From Candidatus Yanofskybacteria bacterium RIFCSPHIGHO2_02_FULL_43_17 (GTDB taxonomy: Bacteria > Patescibacteriota > Minisyncoccia > 2-02-FULL-40-12 > GWA2-44-9): DNA of 49,605 nucleotides. Positions 26,210 to 35,490 of this stretch are shown one piece after another. The first letter of the stretch is position 1; each line of letters starts with the position of its first letter. Made by a program: the position numbers and the translations under genes. The stretch covers positions 40,237 through 89,841 of the forward strand of contig MGJU01000019.1 in the NCBI GenBank assembly GCA_001794435.1, in the 5' to 3' direction. The notes beneath the pieces were generated by a model that was not told the DNA's origin, did not search any database, and worked only from the letters and a program-made list of their open reading frames with translations.

Positions 26210-27389
26210 AGTGATTTTTTACTATATTTAAAAACCTATCGGCAAAACTTTTCCAATTATATTTCTTTGCAAATTCCAGACAGGACCCTTTTATTTTTTG
26301 AATCTTTTCTGTGTCAGTTAGTGCCTTTTTGATTGCTTCTGCAATATCGTCGATCTCTCCACTTTTTGAATAAAAAGCATGGTCGCCAAAGAGTTCGTGT
26401 CCTAGTTCATTATCCATTACAATCGGGGGAATTCCAAGCGACAAGGCTTCCATGGGCGGCAAACCGAATGCTTCTCTGTCGGAGACATATATCAATGCAC
26501 TTGCTCCGGCATATAGTTCGGCAAGTTCACTGTCTTTGACATAATCTCTATGAATTATAGCATCACGACCGAGCCGCTTATTCGTCTGTGCTACGAGCGG
26601 ATTAATTGTCGGCTCGGGACCTGCCCTGTCACCGTAAAAGCAGTTTCTGTTGTCGCAGGCATCTGCTTTTTCTGGTGCGGGGTATTTATCCGGCCCGACA
26701 GCTACAAATTTTAATTTGGGGAATTCGTTGGCTATTTTTTCAAATGCCAGGAGCGTTTCTTTCAAATGTCTCCTTGGAAATGCTTGGCCGACAAACAACA
26801 AATAGTCACCGTCCTTGTCCTTTGCCCCTTGTCCTTTGTCTCCAAAATCAATGCCTAAATAATTGACAACTATTCTCTCGGGTCTTATGCCATACAATTT
26901 CGCCAAATTCCTTTTTGACGTTTCCGATATTGCTATGATTTTTGTAGCGAATTTCGCCGTCCACCAGCCGAATATGCCGTAAGCCAATCGATAACGAAAT
27001 GGCAGTTTACCTTCATGTGTTTCGTAATACACATCTTCCGTCAGAATAACTAATGATTTCCCGAATGCAATTATCGGTAGCATATAGTTTGGCCAGAACA
27101 TCATGTTCGGCCGGTCAAACCATAATCGCATTGGCAGGAGCGCGAAATAATATATTGGAAAGAGCCGGTTCTTGAAGAATGGCACCGAAACAGTTTTCTT
27201 TTCAAAGATCGGGGTTTTAAGAAAATCAAAATCAGGCACTCGGTCTTTGAAATAAAGAATAAACCGAAAATTCTTTTCAAGTTCTGGCCGGCGAGAGATC
27301 TCCTCAACAAGTTTCATTATTATTCTCCCGACTCCGAACATTGGGTTCTTCCCCTCAATTGATTCACACTCAATGCCGATTTTAATCAT
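26193..27389 (-). CDS. glycosyltransferase family 1/4
   Basis: YLLFVGQAFPRRHLKETLLAFEKI...AELYAGASALIYVSDREAFGLPPMEALSLGIPPIV. Confidence 0.94.
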   Translation of the reverse strand: MIKIGIECESIEGKNPMFGVGRIIMKLVEEISRRPELEKNFRFILYFKDRVPDFDFLKTPIFEKKTVSVPFFKNRLFPIYYFALLPMRLWFDRPNMMFWPNYMLPIIAFGKSLVILTEDVYYETHEGKLPFRYRLAYGIFGWWTAKFATKIIAISETSKRNLAKLYGIRPERIVVNYLGIDFGDKGQGAKDKDGDYLLFVGQAFPRRHLKETLLAFEKIANEFPKLKFVAVGPDKYPAPEKADACDNRNCFYGDRAGPEPTINPLVAQTNKRLGRDAIIHRDYVKDSELAELYAGASALIYVSDREAFGLPPMEALSLGIPPIVMDNELGHELFGDHAFYSKSGEIDDIAEAIKKALTDTEKIQKIKGSCLEFAKKYNWKSFADRFLNIVKNHYARNN

Positions 27390-27441
27390 AGTTTTATTTT
27401 CCCCACCATGTAGTGAATTTTTGAGTTGCTTTCGGCATTTG

Positions 27442-27517
27442 TCGGGTAGTAGAAGTTCGAGTGGCCTACGGCTTACAATTTATTTGATAAATTGTATCTC
27501 GAACTTTCACTACCCGA
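27442..27517. repeat. family V AGTAGAA-type palindrome
   Basis: TCGGGTAGTAGAAGTTCGAG (27442-27461) / CTCGAACTTTCACTACCCGA (27498-27517), inner ACAATTTAT/ATAAATTGT. Confidence 0.85.
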
Positions 27518-27535
27518 TTTGTACTTGAGCGCATC

Positions 27536-28426
27536 TCAAAAATCTACTACCTGGCCCATTTTGTTTTTATAAAAATCGACTACTCCTAGTAAAATTGCTT
27601 TTGATTGCTCAATATCATGCTTGATAGCCATTTTGCTTAATTGCTTAATTACTATTACTAAACTCCACGGCCAGACAAGTAATTTAATATACCAAGGCCC
27701 GTTCTTTAAATTAAAATACAAAGCATTTCTGAAATGATAACGGAGCAAAAGCGATGAGCCTAGTTTTTTGGTTGTAGACGATACGCGATGATGCACACTT
27801 AGGTTTTCAGCTATGGAAATATCAAATCCAGCCTTTCTGGCTTGTACCGAAAAATCCGCGTCTTCAAAATAAAGAAAGTATTTTTCGTCCAGAAGGCTAA
27901 TCTTCTCAAAGATGTCTTTATGGACAGCCATTGCCCCTCCGATAGCATAAACTTGTGACTTATCCACTGACCGACATCGCAAGTCGGTCATATGGATAAG
28001 TGTGGGTTTGAGCCATTGGATTTTGCCACAATAAGCAATTTGGCTTTCTTCTGTCAGGGGTATGCCGACAACCCCATTTTTAGCACTTAAAACGGCCCTT
28101 AAACGTTCCACAAAGTCTCTTTCTACCCAAGTATCATTGTTGAGTAAGACAACCCAATCCGAGCCATTTTTAAGCGTTTGACGGATACCAACATTATTCC
28201 CCTCAGAAAACCCCAAATTTTCTCTATTTCTCACAACTTTAACCTGTGGATAATCGACTTGCGAAGTCGATATGTTGGTTTGGAGGTTGATGAAATCGCT
28301 CTCTTCCGAGGCGTTGTCTACTACGATGGTTTCAAAATCAAAATCAGTTTGGTCTATTAAAGATCGAAGCAATTCAAGAGTCTCTTTTGAATTATTGAAA
28401 TTAAGAGTAACTATGCCGATCCGCAT
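27536..28426 (-). CDS. glycosyltransferase family 2 (rhamnosyltransferase-like)
   Basis: RIGIVTLNFNNSKETLELLRSLIDQ...TIVVDNAS...NLGFSEGNNVGIRQ...LLNNDTWV; YFLYFEDADFSVQARKAGF. Confidence 0.94.
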   Translation of the reverse strand: MRIGIVTLNFNNSKETLELLRSLIDQTDFDFETIVVDNASEESDFINLQTNISTSQVDYPQVKVVRNRENLGFSEGNNVGIRQTLKNGSDWVVLLNNDTWVERDFVERLRAVLSAKNGVVGIPLTEESQIAYCGKIQWLKPTLIHMTDLRCRSVDKSQVYAIGGAMAVHKDIFEKISLLDEKYFLYFEDADFSVQARKAGFDISIAENLSVHHRVSSTTKKLGSSLLLRYHFRNALYFNLKNGPWYIKLLVWPWSLVIVIKQLSKMAIKHDIEQSKAILLGVVDFYKNKMGQVVDF

Positions 28427-28466
28427 TATCTGATTCTATTCGATTTTATATTTTTCTTCAACAAAA

Positions 28467-28490
28467 AAGCCGGCTCTTGGCCAGCACGTT
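28467..28490 (-). terminator. intrinsic terminator
   Basis: Minus strand GCTGGCcaagaGCCGGCTTTTTT. Confidence 0.65.
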
Positions 28491-28495
28491 TAGTC

Positions 28496-28957
28496 TTATC
28501 GGGGAACTACTTTACCGGGAGTTGCTCGTAATCGTCGAGATACTTCGATTTCTTCTTTTTGACGAGCAAGCCATTTTTTCCACTGATGCATTTCGTCTTC
28601 TGTCTGTACCCACACAATTACAGAATTTGCAGAAAGATAATTCGGCAGGTCTATGTAAAAAAGATAATAAGGAAACGACGGTACGACAGTTAAAGCGGTG
28701 CCGGGCAGTGTGGACCTAATTCCAATTTCTAGGTTAGAAAAATTAACCATTACTTTATGCGTCTCCAGGGCTGGTCCAATAACAACATCATGAAATGTAA
28801 CCCTAATTTCTCCATTATATTCGTAAACTCTTACCGGTCTTTCCCATGAAAACTCCGATAAGCCAAATGCCACATTCTCTATTTTATTGCTATACGCGCA
28901 AGCCGCAATTGTTAAAGAAATAAAAGCAATGATAATTGCCCCAACGCTGTTCCTCAT
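28496..28957 (-). CDS. putative lipoprotein/secreted small protein
   Basis: MRNSVGAIIIAFISLTIAACAYS lipobox-like; own promoter 28996-29024. Confidence 0.7.
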   Translation of the reverse strand: MRNSVGAIIIAFISLTIAACAYSNKIENVAFGLSEFSWERPVRVYEYNGEIRVTFHDVVIGPALETHKVMVNFSNLEIGIRSTLPGTALTVVPSFPYYLFYIDLPNYLSANSVIVWVQTEDEMHQWKKWLARQKEEIEVSRRLRATPGKVVPR

Positions 28958-28995
28958 CGTCTACTCTTCTTTCTTTTCAGACTCAAGGTGGGTAG

Positions 28996-29024
28996 ATCTT
29001 ACTACTTCAGACCTATTTAGTCAA
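28996..29024 (-). promoter_or_regulatory. sigma70-like promoter TTGACT-N17-TAAGAT
   Basis: Reverse complement of ATCTTA 28996-29001 and AGTCAA 29019-29024. Confidence 0.65.
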
Positions 29025-29048
29025 GCGCCCGTAATGTTTTCGGTTAAC

Positions 29049-29070
29049 AAAAAGGTGGCTATTCGCCACC
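29049..29070 (-). terminator. intrinsic terminator of the 29078-29347 gene
   Basis: Minus strand GGTGGCGAATAGCCACCTTTTTG. Confidence 0.75.
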
Positions 29071-29077
29071 ATGAGGC

Positions 29078-29347
29078 TTATCGCCTTCGCCTTTGACTGC
29101 CGCAGAGCAGAGATTCGCCTCGCTCCAACGCTTCAAGGGTTTCTTGAATATCGCTCCCATCACTATCACAAGTGCCACTCCTTAATTCAAAGGTAGGATT
29201 TGGTCCATACCATCCATCACCGAAAAGTTTAACCCCAGTTGTTAGCCGAGCCAATTCACCGGAAAAGGTGTTCAACAATCTTCGTTGCAGCTCTGCTTCG
29301 CTGCGAACGATCCGGATTGCCTGTGCGCGGGTGATGATTGCTTTCAT
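29078..29347 (-). CDS. small hypothetical protein
   Basis: SD AGGAAG, promoter TTGACA-N16-TAATAT, own terminator. Confidence 0.65.
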   Translation of the reverse strand: MKAIITRAQAIRIVRSEAELQRRLLNTFSGELARLTTGVKLFGDGWYGPNPTFELRSGTCDSDGSDIQETLEALERGESLLCGSQRRRR

Positions 29348-29389
29348 TTCTTCCTGCAGATCCTTTCTTTGTGGCAGAATACGGCTTTC

Positions 29390-29417
29390 ATATTAGCAGA
29401 TTCTACAAATTTGTCAA
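29390..29417 (-). promoter_or_regulatory. sigma70-like promoter TTGACA-N16-TAATAT
   Basis: Reverse complement of ATATTA 29390-29395 and TGTCAA 29412-29417. Confidence 0.7.
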
Positions 29418-30479
29418 TACCCCTTCCAGAATCTTCTTTTTGAATATTTCCCTTGAGAAGCTTTTGGCATGAGTCTTGATAATATCCGGGCGATAATTGG
29501 GGTAGTTCTCATTAAGCCGTCTCACGCCGTCGGCCAATGCCTCCGGTATCGGGTCGTCAAAAAATTCCCCGGTTACCCTTTCTCGGATCGTTTCAAGTGC
29601 GCCGCCTTTGCGTAGAGCAAGCGTAGGCACGCCGAATTGCATTGCCTCTATCGGCGTTAAACCAAAATCTTCTTCCTGCGGCATTACGAATGCTCTAGCG
29701 TGGCGATAGTGTGTGGCAATTTCTTCGTCGGTTGCAAAGCCCAGGAAGTGGATATTCTTTCCAGCCATTGATCGAAGCTTTTTCTTCGCCGGACCGTCCC
29801 CTATTACGATTAGCTCAAACCCTAGTTTATTGAATGCGTCTATGGTTACATCAATGTTTTTATGAGGAAATAGTCGCGAGACAATAAGATAGTATTCTTT
29901 TTCCATCGGCCGTTCGGGATTGCCCTCTGGCAATTCTGGAACCGGCGGATAAATTACTTTGGCATTTTTTTTGTAATATTTCAGTATTCTTTGTTGAACA
30001 TGTTTCGATATCGCGATAAATTCATCTACCCTGTCTGCCGCTTGTCTGTCCCAAATACGCAGCAAATGCTGCGCTATGGAATTTTGAATTTTGAATTTTG
30101 AATTTTGAATATGATGTAAATCCCACAACTGGCGGGTCGGGCTGTAGCAGTAGCAGATGTGTCTTGTTTTAGGCCGCAGCACGAGACCTTTGGAGAAAAA
30201 CACGGAAGAAGAAACAACAACATCAAAATCCGACAAGTCGAAAGATTCAACGGCGCTGGGCATTAAAATAGCGGCATATTTATAGTGCTTGTTTATCAAA
30301 GGAATTTTCTGGAGATAGCTGGGTCTTATTTCTGCATCCGGCAAGTGTTTGGTACTAAATTTTTTATCGTAAAAAAGAGTATATATCGGCGCGTCTGGGA
30401 AAATTTTGTGTAATTCAATAAGGACGCGTTCTGCGCCTCCGAGAGTGTTTAACCAATCGTGAACTAATGCAATTTTCAT
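29403..30479 (-). CDS. glycosyltransferase family 1/4
   Basis: MKIALVHDWLNTLGGAERVLIELHKIFPDAPIYTLFYD...RLFPHKNIDVTIDAFNKLG...FVMPQEEDFGLTPIEAMQFGVPTLA. Confidence 0.95.
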   Translation of the reverse strand: MKIALVHDWLNTLGGAERVLIELHKIFPDAPIYTLFYDKKFSTKHLPDAEIRPSYLQKIPLINKHYKYAAILMPSAVESFDLSDFDVVVSSSVFFSKGLVLRPKTRHICYCYSPTRQLWDLHHIQNSKFKIQNSIAQHLLRIWDRQAADRVDEFIAISKHVQQRILKYYKKNAKVIYPPVPELPEGNPERPMEKEYYLIVSRLFPHKNIDVTIDAFNKLGFELIVIGDGPAKKKLRSMAGKNIHFLGFATDEEIATHYRHARAFVMPQEEDFGLTPIEAMQFGVPTLALRKGGALETIRERVTGEFFDDPIPEALADGVRRLNENYPNYRPDIIKTHAKSFSREIFKKKILEGVLTNL

Positions 30480-30495
30480 AAATAGTAGCTCACAA

Positions 30496-30771
30496 CGCCT
30501 GTCGCAATTTTAATCACAGTCCTCGCCTTCAAAAACTCATTTCAAGATAGGGCAGGTTTTATTATCTAAAATCACAGGTAACCCTCGTCCCGATTGTTCT
30601 TATAGATAAGACCAATCGGGATCCCGACGCTAAAGCATCGGGACTTGCCTCCCAGCCCCACTTTTCAAAGAAAAGAGGGGCTGGGCGCTCGACCTATGAT
30701 TTCAGATAAAACCCGCCCCACTCTCATAAGTTTTCTTGGCTCGTCAAGTGATAAAATTGCGACAGGTGTTG
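30496..30771 (-). ncRNA. candidate structured element, related to 10747-10967
   Basis: Outer helix CCTGTCGCAATTTTaATCAC/GTGATAAAATTGCGACAGG; GGTTTTATTATCTAAAATCACAGGT/ACCTATGATTTCAGATAAAACC; hairpins CCCGATTG/CAATCGGG, TCCCGA/TCGGGA, CCCAGCCCCaCTTTT/AAAAGaGGGGCTGGG. Confidence 0.7.
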
Positions 30772-30871
30772 CTCGCTTTAGCGTTCAAACGCAATCAAAA
30801 AGAAACAAACAAGGATTTCGCGCGAGGTGACTATGAATTATTTATAGCAATTTTCAAAGAAAATGGTGATA

Positions 30872-30900
30872 TTGACAAAGTATCCTTAATTTGCTATAAT
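30872..30900 (+). promoter_or_regulatory. consensus sigma70-like promoter TTGACA-N17-TATAAT
   Basis: TTGACA 30872-30877, TATAAT 30895-30900. Confidence 0.85.
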
Positions 30901-30987
30901 ATAAAATGTGGGTGAGGGGGCACCCAAACCCCAAACCCATCAATCTGGTTAGTTTGGTTGTCACCCGTTTTAACTAAGGGGGTTAGC

Positions 30988-31215
30988 ATGCTGAGAGTTG
31001 AGGTGGAGGCAAACTACAACGATGGTCGTCCCGAACTGTGGTTCTACCTGACCGTCGACGGCAACACCACAGGACATTACTACTCGGTGCGAGGAATGAC
31101 GAAAGCGTTTCCTCGCTATCGTGAGGCAATCCTGGCGGCGTGCAGGTCGCTCTTCAGCAACTTGTCCGTCGAACACCATCCCCGATTGGAGCGAGCAATC
31201 GCTCGAGCGTCGTAG
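30988..31215 (+). CDS. small hypothetical protein, GC-rich gene
   Basis: SD AAGGGGG 5' of ATG; consensus promoter; downstream hairpin TCCCCAATGCTTCATCCGTGTGGGGCTTTTT. Confidence 0.7.
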   Translation: MLRVEVEANYNDGRPELWFYLTVDGNTTGHYYSVRGMTKAFPRYREAILAACRSLFSNLSVEHHPRLERAIARAS

Positions 31216-31324
31216 CGGGCGGGCGGGGCAACCCCGCATGGAGAAGTCCCCAATGCTTCATCCGTGTGGGGCTTTTTCATTTTTTAATAAATTTAATGAC
31301 ACCAGAGCGAGAACCGCTAAATTT

Positions 31325-31587
31325 TTATATTTTCGCCGAGCGAGCCTCCTACCCATTTCGTGCCTTTCGAGCGACATTACTACAAACACAAGATATTGAG
31401 GATATTTTGAGTAGTCATGAAAATTTAGTCGGAAAAATTAGATTCTATAAATTTATTATATGATAAATTTATAGAATCTAATGCACACGGTGTATTAAAT
31501 TTTCATAATCAAAATGACGAAATATCGGAGTGTTTGTTAATGAGCGAGATGGCAAAGAAATGGGAAGGGGTGAGCGAAGAGTAGAAA
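31325..31587 (-). repeat. family III-like giant imperfect hairpin, copy C
   Basis: ~120-nt arms; core perfect TTAGATTCTATAAATTTAT (31438-31456)/ATAAATTTATAGAATCTAA (31463-31481); minus-strand start TTCGCTCACCCCTTCCCATTT matches copy A TCGCTCAACCCCTTCCCATTT. Confidence 0.75.
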
Positions 31588-31616
31588 ATATAATTAAAAT
31601 TTAACGGTTTGAGCAA

Positions 31617-32618
31617 CTACCTCTTTGCCATCACATTCCTCTTATAACTATCGAGGTTTGATAAAACTATTCCAGTGCCGTGAGCGACGCAGAATAACGG
31701 ATCATCTGCAACTCTTGCCGGTACCCCGGTCACCCTTGTTATTAGTGTGGCTATATTTTTTAACATTGCCCCTCCGCCCGATATCATAATCCCCTTATCC
31801 ATTATATCTGAACACAGTTCAGGAGGCGTAACTTCAAGAACACTCTTTATTATCTGGACTATCTCTCCCAAATGTTCGTCTAACGCTTCTGTTATTTCGT
31901 TTGAAGTTATTTCAATGGTTTTAGGATAACCGGTGGTCAAATCTCTTCCTTTAATATTTATTCTTTCTTCTTGTACTTGTGTGACTGCGCTGCCGATGCT
32001 TATCTTTATCAACTCCGCCGTTCTTTCTCCTATAGCAAGACCGTGGCTCTTTTTTATATATTCTACTATTGCCTGGTCCAGTTTGTTCCCCCCTATTCTT
32101 ACCGATGACCAGCTCACTATTCCACCGAGGGAAATAACAGCCAATTCAGTTGTCCCGCCACCGATGTTCAATATCATATTGCCTGCGGGATTGTTGATTG
32201 GGATTTTGGCGCCGATAGCGGCAAGGACCGGTTCCTTGACTAGATATACTGCTTTTGCGCCGGCATTTAAGGCCGCCTCTATTACTGCTCTTTTTTCGGT
32301 TGAAGTAATGCCGGCCGGTACGGAAATAAGAACCTCCGGCTTAACAAAACTTAAAAATCCGCCGGCTTTATTGATGAAATACTTAAGCATTGCCTCGGTA
32401 ATCCTGTAGTCAGCTATTGCCCCGTCAACGAGCGGTTTGGAAACGATGATGCTATCTGGAGTTCGACCTATCATTTCTTTGGCCAGATTGCCCACTGAAA
32501 TTATCTTGTTATCTAAAACGGAAATAGCCACCACAGACGGCTCATTTATAATTATCCCTTTTTTGGGTATGAAAACTACTGTATTCGTAGTTCCCAGGTC
32601 AATTCCGATCTTTGCCAT
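31617..32618 (-). CDS. mreB: rod shape-determining protein MreB
   Basis: MAKIGIDLGTTNTVVFIPKKGIIINEPSVVAI, ILNIGGGTTELAVISLGGIV, ISGGGAMLKNI. Confidence 0.96.
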   Translation of the reverse strand: MAKIGIDLGTTNTVVFIPKKGIIINEPSVVAISVLDNKIISVGNLAKEMIGRTPDSIIVSKPLVDGAIADYRITEAMLKYFINKAGGFLSFVKPEVLISVPAGITSTEKRAVIEAALNAGAKAVYLVKEPVLAAIGAKIPINNPAGNMILNIGGGTTELAVISLGGIVSWSSVRIGGNKLDQAIVEYIKKSHGLAIGERTAELIKISIGSAVTQVQEERINIKGRDLTTGYPKTIEITSNEITEALDEHLGEIVQIIKSVLEVTPPELCSDIMDKGIMISGGGAMLKNIATLITRVTGVPARVADDPLFCVAHGTGIVLSNLDSYKRNVMAKR

Positions 32619-32654
32619 AAAACCAGTGTCTAGCGATTAATTTTTTACTAGTGG

Positions 32655-33905
32655 CTATATTCTGCGAATGTCTGCTCCTATTTTTTTCATCCGCTCCTCT
32701 ATTTTTTCGTATCCCCTGTCTATCTGGTAAACGTTATTGATTGTTGATCTTCCTTTTGCGCAAAGCGCCGCGATCAAGTAAGCCATCCCAGCTCTTATGT
32801 CGGGACTTTCCACCTCTCGTCCTCTCAATTTTGCCGGCCCTTTTATTTCTATCCGGTGAGGATCATATGTGTGGATGTTGGCTCCCATTCTTTTTAATTC
32901 TTCTGTCCAGAGCAAGCGTCCTTCGTAGATGGTTTCATGAACCAAACCTTGCCCCTTTGATTGTGTTAATAACACACAGAATGGCGCCTGTAAATCTGTC
33001 GGGAAGCCGGGATACTCATGTGTTTTGATATTAACGGAGGTTAATTTAGAAGATTTTACTTCAACACGGTCTCTTTTTTTAGTAAAATTAACCCCCGCCA
33101 GCCTTAATACACTAAGCAAGGCGTCTAAGTGTTCCGGTTCGCAGTTTTTTATAACGACATTGCTGTTCAGGGTGGCGGCAAGAATAATAAAACTTCCCGC
33201 TTCGACTCTGTCGGGGATGGTTTTGTGGGTACCGCCTTTTAACTTATCGACTCCTTCGATAACGATATGCGGAGTGCCGGCTCCGGTTATTTTTGCACCG
33301 CAACTGTTTAAAAAATCAGCCAGACTTTTAACTTCCGGCTCACAGGCGCAATTTTTTAACACCGTTCTTCCTTTGGCAAGGACGGCGGCCATTATCAAGC
33401 TCTCCGTGCCGGTGACGGTGATGTTGTTGAAAATAAATTCCGCGCCTTTCAGGCGGGGAGCAACTATTTCGTGCAGTCTGCCCCTATTATGGGTCTTTGC
33501 TCCCATGCTTTTGTAACCTTCTAAAAACTGGTCTATTGGTCTTTCGCCTATGACGCATCCGCCAGGATGAGGGAATTTTACTTTGCCGAAGCGTACCAAA
33601 AGCGGAGCCGTTAGTAGTATGGATGCCCGTATTCTTTTCGCTATCTCGGGATCTATCGAGTAGGACGCGAGGCTGTCTGCTTTTATTTTGTATTCGCCGT
33701 ATTTTATCCGTTTCACCTTGCATCCGAGTTTTTCTAACAATTCCAACAGTCTTTTTGTGTCTTCAATTTCAGGGACATTGCTGACCATTATCGGCTGTGA
33801 AGTAAGCAGAGATGCGGCGAAGATGACAAGAGCGTCGTTCTTTGCGCCTTTTACTTCAATGTTTCCTTTTAATTTTTTCCCGCCATTGATAATAAATTTT
33901 TGCAT
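32655..33905 (-). CDS. murA: UDP-N-acetylglucosamine 1-carboxyvinyltransferase
   Basis: GGKKLKGNIEVKGAKNDAL, HPGGCVIGERPIDQF with catalytic Cys, GFPTDLQAP; start at MQKFIINGG. Confidence 0.96.
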   Translation of the reverse strand: MQKFIINGGKKLKGNIEVKGAKNDALVIFAASLLTSQPIMVSNVPEIEDTKRLLELLEKLGCKVKRIKYGEYKIKADSLASYSIDPEIAKRIRASILLTAPLLVRFGKVKFPHPGGCVIGERPIDQFLEGYKSMGAKTHNRGRLHEIVAPRLKGAEFIFNNITVTGTESLIMAAVLAKGRTVLKNCACEPEVKSLADFLNSCGAKITGAGTPHIVIEGVDKLKGGTHKTIPDRVEAGSFIILAATLNSNVVIKNCEPEHLDALLSVLRLAGVNFTKKRDRVEVKSSKLTSVNIKTHEYPGFPTDLQAPFCVLLTQSKGQGLVHETIYEGRLLWTEELKRMGANIHTYDPHRIEIKGPAKLRGREVESPDIRAGMAYLIAALCAKGRSTINNVYQIDRGYEKIEERMKKIGADIRRI

Positions 33906-34017
33906 CACAGAAGAGGTTTTCATTGGTCGTGAAAATTATATAACTTCAGGTTAGACTGTGCAACCAAAAAGTCAATTTTTGGGGTTGAATTAATAATGCC
34001 CCCGGGTTATAATCTAA

Positions 34018-34815
34018 ATGATGACCAAGCAAACAAAGAGAGTCCTTTTTTACTCCGCAGTAGCGGTTTTTTTGATTTTAAGCTACGTCATAATTCTGTA
34101 TGCGATGGGGTACAAATACAGCTTTTCGGACAACAGATTTTTTAAAACCGGCGCGGTGTATCTCAAGGTTAATACCGACGCCGACGTTTATTTAAATGAT
34201 AAATTTCTCGGCAACACTTCCTTTTTCGGTAATTCATACAGAATCGAAGGATTATTGCCGGGCAGTTACAGTATAAGGGTTCAAAAGAATGACTATTCAA
34301 CATGGCAAAAATCGGCAAATATAGATGAAGGATTTGTGAACGAGTTCTCTAAAATACTGCTTCTTTCGGAAGACGAGAAAGGATTGGAAGAATTGGACAA
34401 GGAAATCGCTTTGATATTTACCACTCCGATTCCTACACCAAAACCAAGCCCGACGCCGTCCGTTGACCCGTTCGCAATAAAGAAGGGCGTATTGACAACC
34501 ACAAACGAAAAACCGGAAAAGATTGCGGAGAACGTGAAAGGCTTCGCGCTTTCCAAAGACAAAAACAAGCTTACCTGGTGGACAACAAATGAGCTTTGGG
34601 TAATGTGGCTCAGCGATACTAATTATCAGCCGTATCACAAAAAGGGCGACAAGGAGCTCATCACCCGATTATCTACACAAATAAAAAAGGCGGCCTGGTT
34701 CAGAGACGATGAGCACTTGATAGTTGATTCAAATCCTTCAACAAACTCGAAGCAAAATGGTTATAAGGTGCTGGAAATAGATACGAGAGGCGGGATAAAT
34801 ATTATAGAGATCTAG
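34018..34815 (+). CDS. PEGA-domain membrane-anchored protein
   Basis: N-terminal TM helix; LKVNTDADVYLNDKFLGNTSFF..IEGLLPGSYSIRVQKNDYSTWQKS. Confidence 0.82.
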   Translation: MMTKQTKRVLFYSAVAVFLILSYVIILYAMGYKYSFSDNRFFKTGAVYLKVNTDADVYLNDKFLGNTSFFGNSYRIEGLLPGSYSIRVQKNDYSTWQKSANIDEGFVNEFSKILLLSEDEKGLEELDKEIALIFTTPIPTPKPSPTPSVDPFAIKKGVLTTTNEKPEKIAENVKGFALSKDKNKLTWWTTNELWVMWLSDTNYQPYHKKGDKELITRLSTQIKKAAWFRDDEHLIVDSNPSTNSKQNGYKVLEIDTRGGINIIEI

Positions 34816-34856
34816 CGAGTGAGGGTGTAGATGAAAATTATGCCATTTTTTTCATA

Positions 34857-35048
34857 ATGCTTAAGGGAGAAGGAGAAAGACGAGGTGATTTTTCTTTCGA
34901 CGGTGATTATTTCGACGACTTGAAGTCGTACTACCCCGACCTGACCCGGGACACGATGGGGGCAGTCATTTTCTTTGAAGTCCTACAAGTCAACGGCGTT
35001 CCCGTTGTCCAATTCAACGAACATGCTCAAGGGGAGCAGACCGCCTAA
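34857..35048 (+). CDS. small hypothetical protein
   Basis: Short ORF followed by terminator GTCGCAACTTAGCGACTTTTT (about 35056-35076). Confidence 0.45.
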   Translation: MLKGEGERRGDFSFDGDYFDDLKSYYPDLTRDTMGAVIFFEVLQVNGVPVVQFNEHAQGEQTA

Positions 35049-35110
35049 ATAATGAAGTCGCAACTTAGCGACTTTTTAAATTATAAGAATAAAACCGGCT
35101 AAATGCCGGA

Positions 35111-35419
35111 TTATGCCATAAGTTGGCGATATCTCAAGGAGTTGATATATTTTTCTTCTTTTGCCCCAAGCTTCATCCACGGACCCATAATAACATCCAT
35201 TCCTGCTGGATAAGTGATTCCCATCCAGCCCTGTCGCCAGACCTCGTGCGGGTGTTTGCAATCAGGGCGGGTGCATGTCTCAACACCGCTTTGGACAACG
35301 AATTCGCTGTCCTCATCGTATTGGCCGGTGGATCTTATGAAATCTTCTCGGATTGGACCATACCAATGAAGTCCGATAGAGCAAAGGAACTTACCCAGCG
35401 CTCTTGGTAGTTTCATCAT
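35111..35419 (-). CDS. small hypothetical protein with CxxPxC-H motif
   Basis: SD AAAGGAGG upstream of ATG; promoter TTGACA-N17-TAACTT; terminator CCGGCATTTAGCCGGTTTTATT downstream. Confidence 0.7.
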   Translation of the reverse strand: MMKLPRALGKFLCSIGLHWYGPIREDFIRSTGQYDEDSEFVVQSGVETCTRPDCKHPHEVWRQGWMGITYPAGMDVIMGPWMKLGAKEEKYINSLRYRQLMA

Positions 35420-35442
35420 TGCCTCCTTTCAGCAACATCTAT

Positions 35443-35471
35443 AAGTTACATTAAAAATTGGATTTTGTCAA
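35443..35471 (-). promoter_or_regulatory. sigma70-like promoter TTGACA-N17-TAACTT
   Basis: Reverse complement of AAGTTA 35443-35448 and TGTCAA 35466-35471. Confidence 0.6.
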
Positions 35472-35490
35472 TAACGCGTAACAAAGCCGA

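Noticed and set aside
31121-31463. ORFs 31121-31399 and 31140-31463
   Set aside because: Overlap the 30988 gene out of frame and run into the copy C palindrome; no SD.
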